This document shows positions 27,511 through 36,724 of a stretch of DNA of 64,000 nucleotides, in pieces; the first letter of the stretch is position 1; each line of letters begins with the position of its first letter. Source of the DNA: VAXT01 sp035318925 (GTDB taxonomy: Bacteria > Actinomycetota > Thermoleophilia > Gaiellales > Gaiellaceae); the NCBI GenBank assembly GCA_035318925.1, contig DATHDS010000013.1, positions 1 to 64,000 of the forward strand. The letters run 5' to 3'. A program made the position numbers and the translations under genes. The notes under the pieces were generated by a model. The model was not told the DNA's origin. It ran no database searches and was given only the letters and a program-made list of their open reading frames with translations.

Positions 27511-28065
27511 GTGCCGGCGAAGGCGAAACTGACGGATGCCGAGGTGAAGAAGATCCGCCGCCGCGTGCAGGCGGGTGCGTGGCGCAGCGAACTCGCGCGC
27601 GCGTACGGGGTCAACCGCAAGACGATTCAGCGACGCCTCGACGCGCTCGAGCTCGCCGAGGCCGAGCGTGCGAAGCGGCGCGACCCCAGGGGAGCCGAGG
27701 CGAAGTGGCCGCAGCGCCTGCCCGCCCGCAACGGCGGCAAGCCGGCGCGAGCGCCCGAGGACGCGCCGACGCGCGCAGTCGCCAGCCCTTCGTACCCGTC
27801 GGCCGAGTCCGACGACGGCCGGTGCCCCGCCTCGGCGGCTGCCCGCGGGCGCACGAGCGGCGCCCGGATCCGTCCTTTCCGACCGGGCTCGTACGAGCAC
27901 TGGCTCGACGAGCGCGATGCGCGTGTACCCGCTCCGCCGGATCCGCGTATCCGCCTCGTGACCGAGGGCGGCAAAACCGTCGGGAGCACGGGCGAGAGCA
28001 ACGCCGAGCGGATGGCTGCCGCCCTTGAACGCCGTCTCGGCCCGCTGTCGGTCGTTCCGGCATAG
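27511..28065 (+). CDS. Small helix-turn-helix protein
   Basis: The product has 184 residues, GTG start. KLTDAEVKKIRRRVQAGAWR followed by SELARAYGVNRKTIQRRLDA is a Hin/resolvase-like or AsiA-like HTH at residues 6-50. The remainder is a basic, low-complexity Pro/Arg/Ala tail. There is no catalytic domain, so this is a DNA-binding protein rather than a recombinase. Its target is unknown. It lies alone, between the PPTase and the borosin locus. Confidence 0.5.
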   Translation: MPAKAKLTDAEVKKIRRRVQAGAWRSELARAYGVNRKTIQRRLDALELAEAERAKRRDPRGAEAKWPQRLPARNGGKPARAPEDAPTRAVASPSYPSAESDDGRCPASAAARGRTSGARIRPFRPGSYEHWLDERDARVPAPPDPRIRLVTEGGKTVGSTGESNAERMAAALERRLGPLSVVPA

Positions 28066-28545
28066 CGCGGCGAGGTCGTTTGCTCTCCTTTGTCCCAAAG
28101 CGCGTGTCTGTCCCACCCTGGCGGAAGCGCGACAAGCACCGGGCCGACGCAGCCTGATGCAGGCAGACTCCAGGTAGGTGCGCGCACGTGTGTCTCCTCC
28201 CACTCCCGCCCCGCCCGCAAGCGCGATCAGCGCGGCCGAACCCGACCTTCGCCGCTGCCCTGGCCCATGCGTCAAGGTAGGCAGCAGGCACGCCTCCGAG
28301 GTCCCGCGCGAGCAGTCCGTTTCGGCGCAGGAATCGCCGCTTTTGGGCACGAGCTACGGGCCGAATCCGGCGCTCGCTGGTTGCGCCGTGTTGAGCGCGA
28401 GCTCGTTTCCGGGCTTGGCCGGCTTGAGGTTCTCGGGGTTCGGCATCTAGAAGGGAATCTCGGCCGTGGTCGGGGCGAGGCAATGGCTCGCTAAGCCGAC
28501 TCTCAGACTGACAACTCAGCCGTACGAGGAAACCTCTTGTCGCGG
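28066..28545. other. Intergenic upstream of the borosin locus
   Basis: I see no gene. One divergent copy of the 26-bp repeat lies at 28109-28134. The frames that cross the area are shadows. Confidence 0.45.
28109..28134. repeat. 26-bp palindromic repeat, copy 2 (imperfect)
   Basis: TGTCCC, 14 bases, GCGACA. The left arm has one mismatch. The spacer ACCCTGGCGGAAGC is shared almost exactly with the copy at 36679 (subfamily 1, inverted). Confidence 0.6.
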
Positions 28546-28574
28546 TTGACGACATCGCTTGCCCGCTGTAGCGT
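28546..28574 (+). promoter_or_regulatory. Promoter of the split borosin locus
   Basis: TTGACG (28546-28551), a 17-base spacer, TAGCGT (28569-28574). This is a good housekeeping-type match 37 bp upstream of the precursor start. GGGAGG at 28600-28605 is a strong ribosome binding site 5 bases before the ATG. Confidence 0.6.
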
Positions 28575-28610
28575 CGCCGCAACAGGGCCGAGCGCGAACG
28601 GGAGGTTCTC

Positions 28611-28847
28611 ATGAATGGAAACGGCGGCGAGCTCTCCAGCTTCCTGGCGAAGCTCAGCGAGGATCCACAGCTTCAAGACGCATACGCGCAGGATCCGCAA
28701 GGGACGATGCGCGAGGCCGGGCTTTCGGACGACACGATTCAGACCCTCCTCAGCCGTGACCTGGGGAAGGTGAAGGCGGTGCTCGACAAAGAGCTTGCCG
28801 GCAGCGGCTACATAATGTTCATGGTTATCTTCGAGCCGAAGGCCTGA
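28611..28847 (+). CDS. Split borosin precursor peptide
   Basis: The product has 78 residues. From residue 8 it follows the borosin-binding domain of SonA-type precursors: FLAKLSEDPQLQDAYAQDP, then MREAGLSDDTIQTLLSRD, a compact helical leader. The last ~15 residues are a different, hydrophobic segment (GYIMFMVIFEPKA) with Met, Val, Ile and Phe, the place where SonA carries its methylated core. SonA ends in a comparable tyrosine/leucine/valine/isoleucine stretch. The product should be backbone N-methylated by the enzyme encoded immediately downstream. The SD is strong and the promoter clear. No dedicated protease or transporter gene is adjacent, so the final product is unknown. Confidence 0.85.
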   Translation: MNGNGGELSSFLAKLSEDPQLQDAYAQDPQGTMREAGLSDDTIQTLLSRDLGKVKAVLDKELAGSGYIMFMVIFEPKA

Positions 28848-29623
28848 TCGCGGATCGCGGCTCGCTCACCGTTGTCGGAACGGGGATCGCGCTGCGGGAG
28901 CAGGTGACGCCGGAGGCGGCCTCGGCGATCGAGCGGGCGGACGAGATCCTCCACCTCGTCACCCAACCGCTGATGGCACAGTGGATCGAGCGGATGAATC
29001 CGCGCAGCCGATCGCTCGGCAATCTCTACGCACCTGGAAAGCCCCGGCGCGAGACCTACGCGGAGATGGTGGAAGAGCTGCTCGCGCCGGTGCGGGCCGG
29101 CCGCAACGTCTGCGCCGCCTTCTACGGGCATCCAGGCGTCTTCGTCAATCCCGGCCACGAGGCGATCCGCCGCGCGCGCACCGAGGGTTACCGGGCCCGC
29201 ATGCTGCCCGCCGTCTCGGCGCTCGACTGCCTCGTGGCCGATCTCGGAATCGACCCCGCCGCGACGGGGCTTCAGAGCTACGAGGCGACGGACTTCATCG
29301 TCCATCGCCGCCGTCCTGACACGGCCGCCACGCTCGTCCTGTGGCAGATTGGCGTCGTCGGCGAGCTCGGATACGCGAGCGCGCCGCGCCGCGAGAACCT
29401 CGCGCTCCTCGTCGATCGCCTCGCTCGCGCGTACCCGCGCGAGCACGAGATGATCGTCTACGAAGCGTCGCCGTACCCCCTCGTCGCCGACCCGTTCGTC
29501 CTGCGGCTGCCGTTCGAGGAGCTCCCGGACGCCCGCGTGCCGCTGCTCGCGACGCTCGTCGTCCCGCCGGCGCGGAAGCCGCGGCGCGATCGCGCGCTGA
29601 CGGCGCAGCTCGGGCTCAGCTGA
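28844..29623 (+). CDS. Borosin alpha-N-methyltransferase (tetrapyrrole-methylase fold, SonM-like)
   Basis: The product has 259 residues. GSLTVVGTGIALREQVTPEA opens the SAM-binding Rossmann lobe of the TP-methylase family. YGHPGVFVNPGHEAIRRA and LPAVSALDCLVADLGIDPA match split borosin enzymes such as SonM closely. SYEATDF, LVLWQIGVVGELG and HEMIVYEASPYPL follow in the same order. The enzyme acts in trans on amide nitrogens of the precursor core. No ATG, GTG or TTG precedes the SAM loop: GTG 28904 would delete it. CTG 28844 overlaps the precursor stop as CTGA, so a coupled CTG start is the best reading. The gene ends 8 bp inside the convergent cyclase gene. Confidence 0.88.
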   Translation: MIADRGSLTVVGTGIALREQVTPEAASAIERADEILHLVTQPLMAQWIERMNPRSRSLGNLYAPGKPRRETYAEMVEELLAPVRAGRNVCAAFYGHPGVFVNPGHEAIRRARTEGYRARMLPAVSALDCLVADLGIDPAATGLQSYEATDFIVHRRRPDTAATLVLWQIGVVGELGYASAPRRENLALLVDRLARAYPREHEMIVYEASPYPLVADPFVLRLPFEELPDARVPLLATLVVPPARKPRRDRALTAQLGLS

Positions 29624-32600
29624 ATCGCCGCGCCCGCTCGGCCGAGGCGAGGTTTCCCTTCGCCTCATAGAAAACGATGGCCTCCGCGTACGCGTCGTGG
29701 CGCTCTGCGCCCGAGAGCGTCGTGCCGAGGGCCACGAACGCATCTCCGCGCAGGTCGAGGTCGTCGGCGCCCTCGAGGAGTGCGATCGCCTCCCGCGCGA
29801 GCTCCTCCCCCCGCTGTGCCTCGTAGCGGCCCGCGCACGCCTGCGCGCGTGCCGCGCGCCAGCCGACCTGGGCGTGGAAGTCGTCCGGCCAGGCCAGGCG
29901 CTCGCTCGTCTCCGTGGCGGCCTCGGCTTCGTCGAACCTACCCTGGCGGCAGAGCGACTCGGCGAGCAGCGTCGCCACGACGGCCGAGTTCACCGTCTCG
30001 CCCAGCGTCTCGAGTGTGTCGAGCGCCGACCGGGCGATCCCCTCGGCGCGGACCGGCTCGTCGGCAAGCAGCTCGACCCGCGCCGCGAAGTAGCAGGAGC
30101 CGGCTGCTGTGACGCGCCGACCGAGGTCCTCGAGGATCGACGAGCCGCGCGCCGCCTTCTCGCGCCCAGCTTCGAAGCGGTTGCGCATCGCTTCGAGCAC
30201 CGCGGAGTAGGCAGTGAGGAGCGCCTCCGTGCCCCGCGCCCCCCGCGTGTGGTCGAGCAGCTCGGCGCAGCGCCGCAGCGCATCCTCCGCCGGGGTAGGG
30301 CCAGAGACGGTCGAGAGCCCGCGCATGGCCACGATCTGGTCGCGCCAGTGCCGATCGTCGGCCCGCTCCGCGTGCACGAGTGCGCGCTCGAGGAGCTCCT
30401 CGGCACGGCCGACGCGACAGCGATTCCAGTTCGAGAGCGCGATGAACCAGAGTGCCTGGGCAAGCCCCGCGTCGTCCTCGAGGCGCTCGAAGACCGGCAG
30501 CGACTCCTTCGCCGTCGTCACGAGGTCGTCCGTGCCGGCCGGGTCCGTGTAGAGCCGAAGGAAGGCCGCGTTCAGCTGGCCGCGGGCCGCGACTCCGTCG
30601 AGCCCAGCCGCGCCCGCGCGCTCGATCGCCTCGGCGTTGACGTCGGCCGCTCGCTCGAACTCGCCGAGCTCGCGGAGCGCGACGCCGAGACCGAGCACGC
30701 GCTCGATCCGCTCCGGATCGTCCTCTGGGAGGAGCTCCGCCGCGCGCGACAACAGCCCTTCCGCGGCAGCCATGTCCGAGCGACCGAGCGCACGGCGCCC
30801 CGCCGACGCCAACAAGCGTCCGGCGCGCACCCCAAGGGCGCGGTCGCCGAGCCCCAGCTCGGCGCGGTAGCGGTACGCCTGCTCGAAGTGGTAGCCGAGG
30901 ACCTCCTCGTAGGCGATCTCCTGGACGCCCGCCTTCTCCTCCAGCCAGTGCGCGTACTGCTCGTGAAGCTCGCCGCGGGTCCTCTTTGAGAGGCTGCGGT
31001 ACGCAGCGTCGCGGATGAGGATGTGGCGGAACCTGTAAGCCGTATCGTCGACGAACAAGGGCGTCCCCGGGCGGACGAGCTCACGACGGACGAGGTCGTC
31101 GAGCAGCCGCGCCGCCCGGTCGGCCGTCTCGGCGGCGAGCGCGAGGACAGCACCGAGGTGGAAGAGCTCCCCCTCGACCGCGCCGTCCTCGAGCAGCGTT
31201 CGCTGCCGCACCTCCAGCCGGTCGAGCCGCTCGGCGAGCAGCGCGTCAATCGTCGGCGGGATCGCGAAGTGGGCGAGGCTACCGCGCCCGACCCAGTGCC
31301 CGTCCGGCGCCTGCCGCACGAGGCCGTCCTCGACAAGGATGGCCAGCAGCTCCTCCACGAACAGCGGCACTCCGGCGGCTGCTTCGAGCACACGCTCGCG
31401 CACGTCCTCCTCCAGCCCCGCGCCTCCGATCAGCTCTTCGATCAAGCGCGCCGCGTCTGCGTCCGGCAGCGGCTCGAGGCGGAGGATGGAGCCCGGCCAG
31501 CCGGGCCGTATGTCGAGCGCCTCTGGTCGGGCGAGGCAGATGACGAGAAGCGGGGCGTGCGCGAGTTCCAGGAGCTGCTGGACGAGGTCGAGGAGTGTCT
31601 GCTCTGCCCAATGCAGGTCATCGATCACGACGACGAGCGGACGGTCGCGCGCCAGCGCCTCGAAGAGGCGCCGAGCCGCCCACGCGATCTCGCCGGTGGC
31701 ACCGCTCCCGCGCTCGAGTCCGAGCGCCTGGACGAGGAGCGCAGTCACGGCCTCGGCGTCGTCCGTGCCCGGGAGAAGCGCCTCGATCCGCCCGCGCGCG
31801 ACCGAGGCCGCTTGCTCGTTGCCAATCCCCGCCGCCTCACGCACGATCTCTCCGAGCGCCCAATACGTGATCCCCTCGCCGTAGGAAAGGCACCGCCCCG
31901 TGAGGACGCGTGCCTCAGGCTCGACCGAGGCCAGGAACTCGAGGGTCAGACGCGACTTGCCGATCCCCGGCTCCCCGAGGACGGTCACGAGCCGACAGGC
32001 GTCTTCCGCGACGGCTGCGGCAAGCTCCTGCCCGAGCACGGCAAGCTCCTCACGCCGCCCGACGAGCGCGCCCACGGCGCGGCCGACGCGCACGCCGCCC
32101 TCGGCGGCGACACCCACGAGCCGGTAAGCCGGAACGGGCTTCTCCTTTCCCTTCAGCGCGAGCGCCTCGACCGGCTCTGTGGTCACCGCTTGCCGGGTGA
32201 GGCGGTACGTCAGCTCGCCGAGCAGCACCTCCCCCGCTCCGGCCGTCTGCTCCAGCCGGGCCGCGACGTTCACGGCATCGCCGCTGACGAACGCCTCGCC
32301 CGCGCCCGGGTCGCCGGTGACCACCTCGCCGGTGTTGATTCCGATGCGAAGCCCGATCCGAGAGCCGAACCGGCTCTCGAACTCGTCGTTCAAGATCTCC
32401 AGCTGCCCGAGCATCTCCGCCGCGGCCCGGACGGCGCGCAGCGCATCGTCCTCGTGGGCGACGGGAACGCCGAAGACGGCCATGATCGCATCGCCGATGA
32501 ACTTCTCCACGGTGCCCGAGTGGCGCTCGATCACCACCCGCATCTCGTCGAAGTATCGAAGCATCACCTCGCGCACAGCCTCCGTCTCGAGCCGCTCGCC

Positions 32601-32747
32601 GAGGGCGGTCGAGCCGCTCACGTCGCAGAAGAGGACCGTGACCGTCTTCCGCCGCTCAGGCGCGGCTTCCGCGAGGGGGCTCCGGCACCGGCCGCAGAAG
32701 CGAAAGCCCTCCGGGTTCTCGGTGCCGCAGCTCAGACACGTCGGCAT
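29616..32747 (-). CDS. Zinc-ribbon / class III nucleotide cyclase / AAA ATPase / TPR protein
   Basis: The product has 1043 residues. CLSCGTENPEGFRFCGRC at the N-terminus is a zinc ribbon. Residues ~33-200 are a class III adenylate/guanylate cyclase domain (VLFCDVSGSTALGER, KFIGDAIMAVFGVP with metal Asp). Residues ~225-480 hold an AAA_16/STAND-type ATPase with Walker A LGEPGIGKSR and Walker B VVVIDDLHW. The remainder is alpha-helical TPR-like repeats. The architecture is common in soil actinobacteria as an ATP-dependent signalling protein that may make cAMP or only use the fold for regulation. No DNA-binding domain is seen at the C-terminus. It converges on the borosin methyltransferase with an 8-bp overlap. 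Confidence 0.88.
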   Translation of the reverse strand: MPTCLSCGTENPEGFRFCGRCRSPLAEAAPERRKTVTVLFCDVSGSTALGERLETEAVREVMLRYFDEMRVVIERHSGTVEKFIGDAIMAVFGVPVAHEDDALRAVRAAAEMLGQLEILNDEFESRFGSRIGLRIGINTGEVVTGDPGAGEAFVSGDAVNVAARLEQTAGAGEVLLGELTYRLTRQAVTTEPVEALALKGKEKPVPAYRLVGVAAEGGVRVGRAVGALVGRREELAVLGQELAAAVAEDACRLVTVLGEPGIGKSRLTLEFLASVEPEARVLTGRCLSYGEGITYWALGEIVREAAGIGNEQAASVARGRIEALLPGTDDAEAVTALLVQALGLERGSGATGEIAWAARRLFEALARDRPLVVVIDDLHWAEQTLLDLVQQLLELAHAPLLVICLARPEALDIRPGWPGSILRLEPLPDADAARLIEELIGGAGLEEDVRERVLEAAAGVPLFVEELLAILVEDGLVRQAPDGHWVGRGSLAHFAIPPTIDALLAERLDRLEVRQRTLLEDGAVEGELFHLGAVLALAAETADRAARLLDDLVRRELVRPGTPLFVDDTAYRFRHILIRDAAYRSLSKRTRGELHEQYAHWLEEKAGVQEIAYEEVLGYHFEQAYRYRAELGLGDRALGVRAGRLLASAGRRALGRSDMAAAEGLLSRAAELLPEDDPERIERVLGLGVALRELGEFERAADVNAEAIERAGAAGLDGVAARGQLNAAFLRLYTDPAGTDDLVTTAKESLPVFERLEDDAGLAQALWFIALSNWNRCRVGRAEELLERALVHAERADDRHWRDQIVAMRGLSTVSGPTPAEDALRRCAELLDHTRGARGTEALLTAYSAVLEAMRNRFEAGREKAARGSSILEDLGRRVTAAGSCYFAARVELLADEPVRAEGIARSALDTLETLGETVNSAVVATLLAESLCRQGRFDEAEAATETSERLAWPDDFHAQVGWRAARAQACAGRYEAQRGEELAREAIALLEGADDLDLRGDAFVALGTTLSGAERHDAYAEAIVFYEAKGNLASAERARRFS

Positions 32748-33761
32748 TGGCCGACTTTAGGGCAGCGGCTCCGAAACGCCGAATGGTCAGCGTGGCGCGG
32801 CGTGCCTCGGAACCCATTTCCGCGCAACGTCGCAGCGTTCAGGAGCAAGGGCGCGTGTCTGTTCGGCTCGCGGCCGCGCCACCTGATCCACGCGCTCGCC
32901 TTACCTAATTCACGCCATCGGGTAAAGAGAAAGTACCTGTAAATCAATCATTTTTTGCAGCAACGAGCGCTCAGGCCGCCTTTACTCACATGTGTTCGGT
33001 CGCGCTCATCGCCTTCACGCAGCTACCCGCGGAGCAGCGAGAGGCGCCCGCCTGACCGAGAGCGAGCTCAGGGCGAGCGCAGAGGAGCACTCAGTGGCGA
33101 AGCTGGAAGCAAAGCTTGCCCGCCGCAGGAGGCTGAGCCGCGCCTGGAGCGAGCGGGGAGCGGGAGGAGGGGCGGCCGAAAGGTGGGCGGTATCGCCAGC
33201 GCGGCAGCCGTGTCGCCTTCCGGCTCTTGTGCGACAACGCCGGCCGGTTATCGTCAGGGGCCTGAACTACTGCTGCCCGGCAAGCCGGAGACGACCTGGT
33301 CGAAGCCGGTCGCGCTCCGCATCGCGAAGCCCCGCTTCACATGAGCGGCCGACCTCGCCAGGCGTTTAGAACTCGCCGCCGCCCTTGCCTGCACACCTGC
33401 CGCGAACTTGGCGATCAGCCACCCGTACGCCTGGCCCAGCATGTCCGTCGAGACACAGTGTCGAGTGGAGCTTCCCGAGCTCATTGATGTGCTCGATGAT
33501 CCGCGCGAAGTCGTCGCTCGGAAAACGCCATCTCGCGTAGAGGTCGGAGGCACGCCTGAAGAAGAGCAGGTGAGGATGTCGTCCTGGACCTCAGGGAGTT
33601 CTTTCAAATCCACCTGAGACCGTTCTCCGCCTGATCAATGGTTCGAGTCCGGCTCAGCGGTCCTCAGAGGAGGTCTTTCAAACCCTGCCTTCCAAGACCT
33701 ACTCCAGTGTCTCACAAGTGATAAAGCACGCAAAGCACCCACAAAAAAGCAAAAATCGCGA
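32748..33761. other. 1-kb stretch without a supportable gene
   Basis: The open frames (32955-33369, 33254-33613) are arginine/serine-rich, overlap each other and show no family pattern. The stretch holds the 26-bp repeat at 33211-33236. A short TGGACCTCAGGGAGTTCTTT segment near 33585 recurs inverted at about 59990-60013. A tRNA-like GGTTCGAGTCC lies at 33642 without a foldable T stem. It is probably decayed mobile DNA. Confidence 0.45.
33211..33236. repeat. 26-bp palindromic repeat, copy 3
   Basis: TGTCGC, 14 bases, GCGACA with spacer CTTCCGGCTCTTGT. Subfamily 2, very close to the inverted copy at 55101. Confidence 0.7.
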
Positions 33762-33992
33762 GTGGGCTGGCCCGATGGGCGCCGCCGGTTCGGCACGGTC
33801 AGCAGGGCGATCATCGAAGTCCTGGCAGAGGCTGGCGGCGAGATGCAAGTCAAGACGATCCGTGCTGAGGTGGAGCGGCTGCTAGGCGGGCCAGTGTCTC
33901 GCTTCTCAGTCGCGGATTATCTGCTCACCCGCTCGAAGGGGCCGAAGCCACTTTTCAGGCGTACTCGTTACGGTCACTACCGGCTTCGCTGA
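33762..33992 (+). CDS. Small winged-helix-like protein (76 aa)
   Basis: The product has 76 residues. TVSRAIIEVLAEAGGEMQVK, then TIRAEVERLLGGPVSRFSVA, then GHYRL at the end, reads as a compact winged-helix domain similar to the HTH used by restriction and HARE-type proteins. No ribosome binding site is obvious, and the gene lies alone between two gene-poor stretches. It is probably a DNA-binding protein, or the remnant of a longer one. Confidence 0.5.
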   Translation: MGWPDGRRRFGTVSRAIIEVLAEAGGEMQVKTIRAEVERLLGGPVSRFSVADYLLTRSKGPKPLFRRTRYGHYRLR

Positions 33993-34692
33993 GAGCTTGG
34001 GAGATCGCCTGTGGCGCGGAGGAAGCGACTGATTCGCCATTCGCAGCGAGCGGGCTACTCTCTGTCAGTCCGAGTGGTCCGAGGTCGCTAGAAAAGGGCC
34101 GCAGGACTGACTCGCATGGATCCCGCGAGCCGCTCGACGCTCTGCGTTTCTTCGAACCACGAGCTCTTCACGACCCGCTTCGGCATGAGTGGACAGGCAG
34201 CGAAGAAATCTGCGACGGCGCTCGGCTTGCTCGCCCGCGATCCATCCACTGAGCTTCTCGCTGTCGCCAATTAGCTCTCAGCAAGTTTCGATCGTTCCCG
34301 CTACGGGTAAAGGGTCGGTGACTCCCGTAATGACCTCACCACTGGGTAGGCAACATCAAGAAAGCTTCAGTAGTCGTTGGACTTCCCCCGGTTTGGTGGA
34401 CACCGTGCGACTAGGTCCGCATGTCTCGCTCCGTTGCCCCACCTTCCTTCTGCCCAAGAAAGGGGTTTGTTTAGGCCCTGTAAGGGCGCCGCTCAGAGAG
34501 GAGGTGGCTGACACACCGCGATGCGTCGTGATCTGTTCGTGATGAGCCACTTCAGCTCGAGCAAAGGAGAGCAATGGCAAGCGAGCGAAGAAAATCCCGA
34601 CCAACAGCGCTCAAAATCCCGACCAACAGCGCTCAGTTCATGGATGACCCACGACACAACGACCACAGCTACTATGAAGGAAGGCGATACAA
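33993..34692. other. 700-bp stretch without a gene
   Basis: No frame has a recognisable product. GTTGGTCGGGA-like segments recur within 34590-34640 (a short tandem-like repetition of 'aaaatcccgaccaacagcgctca'-type units broken into two copies). Otherwise I see nothing. Confidence 0.4.
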
Positions 34693-35520
34693 ATGCCACA
34701 CGGACTTCACTGGCGTATCCTGCCAGGACTCGTGCTTGTCTTTCTAACGCTTGTTATTCCATCCGTGGCGAGTGCGGACTGGCAGTACTTCAGCTACTCG
34801 ACCGAGCCGCCACTGTCCAATTCGATAGTCATCACCCAGTCAGGCGTATCCTCTCAAGGCACCTGCGTCTGGCACCCGCCCGATTCCACGCCTTTTATGT
34901 CTAGCGGCCTCGTTGAGAGCCGTCAGATTGCTGCGGACTACGCAACATGCACGGAGCAGGTCGAGATTGGTACACCGGCGGCGGTTCCCCAACCAGGTTC
35001 TGGGGAAACCTCTGAAGCGATTACAACTCCTGTTTGCGACACCATCGACCCCGAGCCCTCGTGTGTCACCACCTTAGGCCCACCGGCCCAGGAACTCCCC
35101 AATTACAGCCAGGGCTTTGCGTGGCATCGCGTCTGGTGGGAGGATTTCGTTCATATCCACCTCGCTAAGGTTGAAGTGAGGATTTCATGGACCTGGGGAG
35201 GTGGAGGTTGCATCGTTGGCTCGACTCCGATGGCCCAGCTAGAGTGGCACACCGCCTCAAGCTGGCAGAGAATCTCGCGCTCGATGTGGCAGACAACGGA
35301 TTGCCAGAATCACCGCACACATGCCTCTGCCCATTTTTTTAACGGCTACTTCTGCCGCGCGGCAGGCTACAACTATGACAGCCACATCTTCTACAGCGAC
35401 AACCGCGTACGCGGCGGGTACACGGGCACTTACGGGACCGCCATTACGTCTACGTGGGCAACGGGGCAATGTCTGCCTTTCCATTGGCGGCAAATAAGTG
35501 ATAACCATTACTGGGGGTAA
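34693..35520 (+). CDS. Secreted hypothetical protein
   Basis: The product has 275 residues with a clear signal peptide: basic start, then ILPGLVLVFLTLVIPSVASA with cleavage after ASA. The mature part is rich in Trp, Ser, Thr and Tyr and has eight or more Cys (QGTCVWHP, ATCTEQ, CDTIDPEPSC, GGGGCIVG, TDCQNH, GYFCRAAG, TGQCLPF), likely disulphide-bonded outside the cell. I recognise no domain. It is followed after 7 bp by a membrane protein gene, suggesting one transcript. GC content is visibly lower than in neighbours, which hints at transfer. Confidence 0.65.
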   Translation: MPHGLHWRILPGLVLVFLTLVIPSVASADWQYFSYSTEPPLSNSIVITQSGVSSQGTCVWHPPDSTPFMSSGLVESRQIAADYATCTEQVEIGTPAAVPQPGSGETSEAITTPVCDTIDPEPSCVTTLGPPAQELPNYSQGFAWHRVWWEDFVHIHLAKVEVRISWTWGGGGCIVGSTPMAQLEWHTASSWQRISRSMWQTTDCQNHRTHASAHFFNGYFCRAAGYNYDSHIFYSDNRVRGGYTGTYGTAITSTWATGQCLPFHWRQISDNHYWG

Positions 35521-35527
35521 TTGATCG

Positions 35528-35983
35528 TTGCCAGCACCACTCGTAATTGTCTCAATGATCGTCGCGGTGCTAGTTCGCGCTCGTCTAGCTCGTCGAGGTA
35601 ACACGCTGGTAGATTGGTATTACCTCCGAACTCTCACCCTGACGTCGAGCCTGGTAGCAGTCACCATCGGTCTGCTCGGCATCATCAACCTGGCTCGAGA
35701 CCCATACGAGTCGTTGCACACGGCATGGGTTCCGTACGTGGTGTTCTCGCTTTTAGCCATAGGCGGAACGCTTTTTGCGACAGGCGCGGCCATTTGGTCC
35801 GGACGCACAGCTTTTGTGTTGCGTCTAGTCGGGTGGTTCCTGATGGCCGTGCCCGTCGCACTACCTTCCACGCTCATTCTGGGATTCCCGATCATCGCGA
35901 TCCTCTTCGTAACGCTTATGAAGATCGAGCCACAACAGAAGGAAGCGGTCGCTGGGACTAAGAGCCGAGCATCTGTCGCCTAA
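35528..35983 (+). CDS. Four-helix membrane protein
   Basis: The product has 151 residues, TTG start. Hydrophobic segments lie at about residues 3-16, 37-53, 66-87 and 97-128 (GWFLMAVPVALPSTLILGFP). No family is recognised. It follows the secreted protein at 7 bp and may anchor or export it. The tail after the last helix is short and charged. Confidence 0.55.
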   Translation: MPAPLVIVSMIVAVLVRARLARRGNTLVDWYYLRTLTLTSSLVAVTIGLLGIINLARDPYESLHTAWVPYVVFSLLAIGGTLFATGAAIWSGRTAFVLRLVGWFLMAVPVALPSTLILGFPIIAILFVTLMKIEPQQKEAVAGTKSRASVA

Positions 35984-36114
35984 GATTCCGACCCACAAAC
36001 CCCCTCGTGGCGGTGGAGAGAACCTCGATTGCGCCTGAACGCGCGTCCGTGCCCTTCATCACGTATGTACGGCGATCGTACCGGCCAGTTTCCTTAGACG
36101 GGCGGCTCGTGGGA

Positions 36115-36510
36115 CTACGTCTCAATGCTCGCGCGGATGGCGCGATAGATGAATTCCCAGTCTTTCTCGGTGGCCGGGCGTTTGCCCCGGAAGTTAATGG
36201 AAGCCAGCATCTCGATGTCCGTGTTAGGAAGCTTCTCACGTTTGGCGAATGCCATCAGCTCGGGTGAACGATCCGGAGCCGGCTCGATAAGCAACTGGCG
36301 CCCGAGAAGATCGGACATCGTGACACCGAGAGCTTCTGCGATCCGGTAAAGGGTTCGTCCGGATGGTCGGGCATCGGTTTGGCCTTTCTCAAGGCTCCAG
36401 ACGTAACCCTTGCTGACCTTCGCTTCCTCGGCGAGTTTGGAGAGCGACCAGCCGAGTTCTTCGCGGTGCTGTTTTATGCGCTGCCCGACCTGCAGAGGCT
36501 TTTCAGCCAT
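36115..36510 (-). CDS. XRE-family HTH transcriptional regulator
   Basis: The product has 131 residues. QRIKQHREELGWSLSKLAEE followed by AKVSKGYVWSLEKGQTDARP and IAEALGVTMSDLLG is a complete Cro/CI-type HTH at residues 8-70. The C-terminal ~55 residues resemble the short domain of ImmR-type repressors (LMAFAKREKLPNTDIEMLAS) and could act as an oligomerisation or metallopeptidase-sensing part. Such repressors often sit in mobile elements. The target is unknown; palindromic repeat copy 4 lies 170 bp upstream. Confidence 0.75.
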   Translation of the reverse strand: MAEKPLQVGQRIKQHREELGWSLSKLAEEAKVSKGYVWSLEKGQTDARPSGRTLYRIAEALGVTMSDLLGRQLLIEPAPDRSPELMAFAKREKLPNTDIEMLASINFRGKRPATEKDWEFIYRAIRASIET

Positions 36511-36678
36511 GGTGTCCTTTCCGTGCGGTCATCGTGCGGACGCGGCGCCGATAGAGCGCGAATACGCGGTGGTTTAGCTCGCCGTTGGCGCGGTACGAGA
36601 ACGGACGAGCCGAGACCTCGAGCTCGCCCGCACCGAGCACGTGGCGCACGTGCTCCCGACGCTTTTTGTGGCCTGGCG

Positions 36679-36704
36679 TGTCGCTCTCTGGCGGAAGCGC
36701 GACA
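36679..36704. repeat. 26-bp palindromic repeat, copy 4
   Basis: TGTCGC, 14 bases, GCGACA with spacer TCTCTGGCGGAAGC. Subfamily 1 in inverse orientation. Confidence 0.7.
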
Positions 36705-36724
36705 AGGCGCTCAGAGTGACACGC

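Noticed and set aside
29697..32942. Long plus-strand frames (430 and 639 aa) opposite the cyclase gene.
   Set aside because: They are antisense shadows of a GC-biased gene with clear domains; their composition is Arg/Pro/Gly-rich without motifs.
33636..33665. tRNA-like GGTTCGAGTCCGG.
   Set aside because: The flanking bases do not form a T stem and there is no anticodon or acceptor arm.
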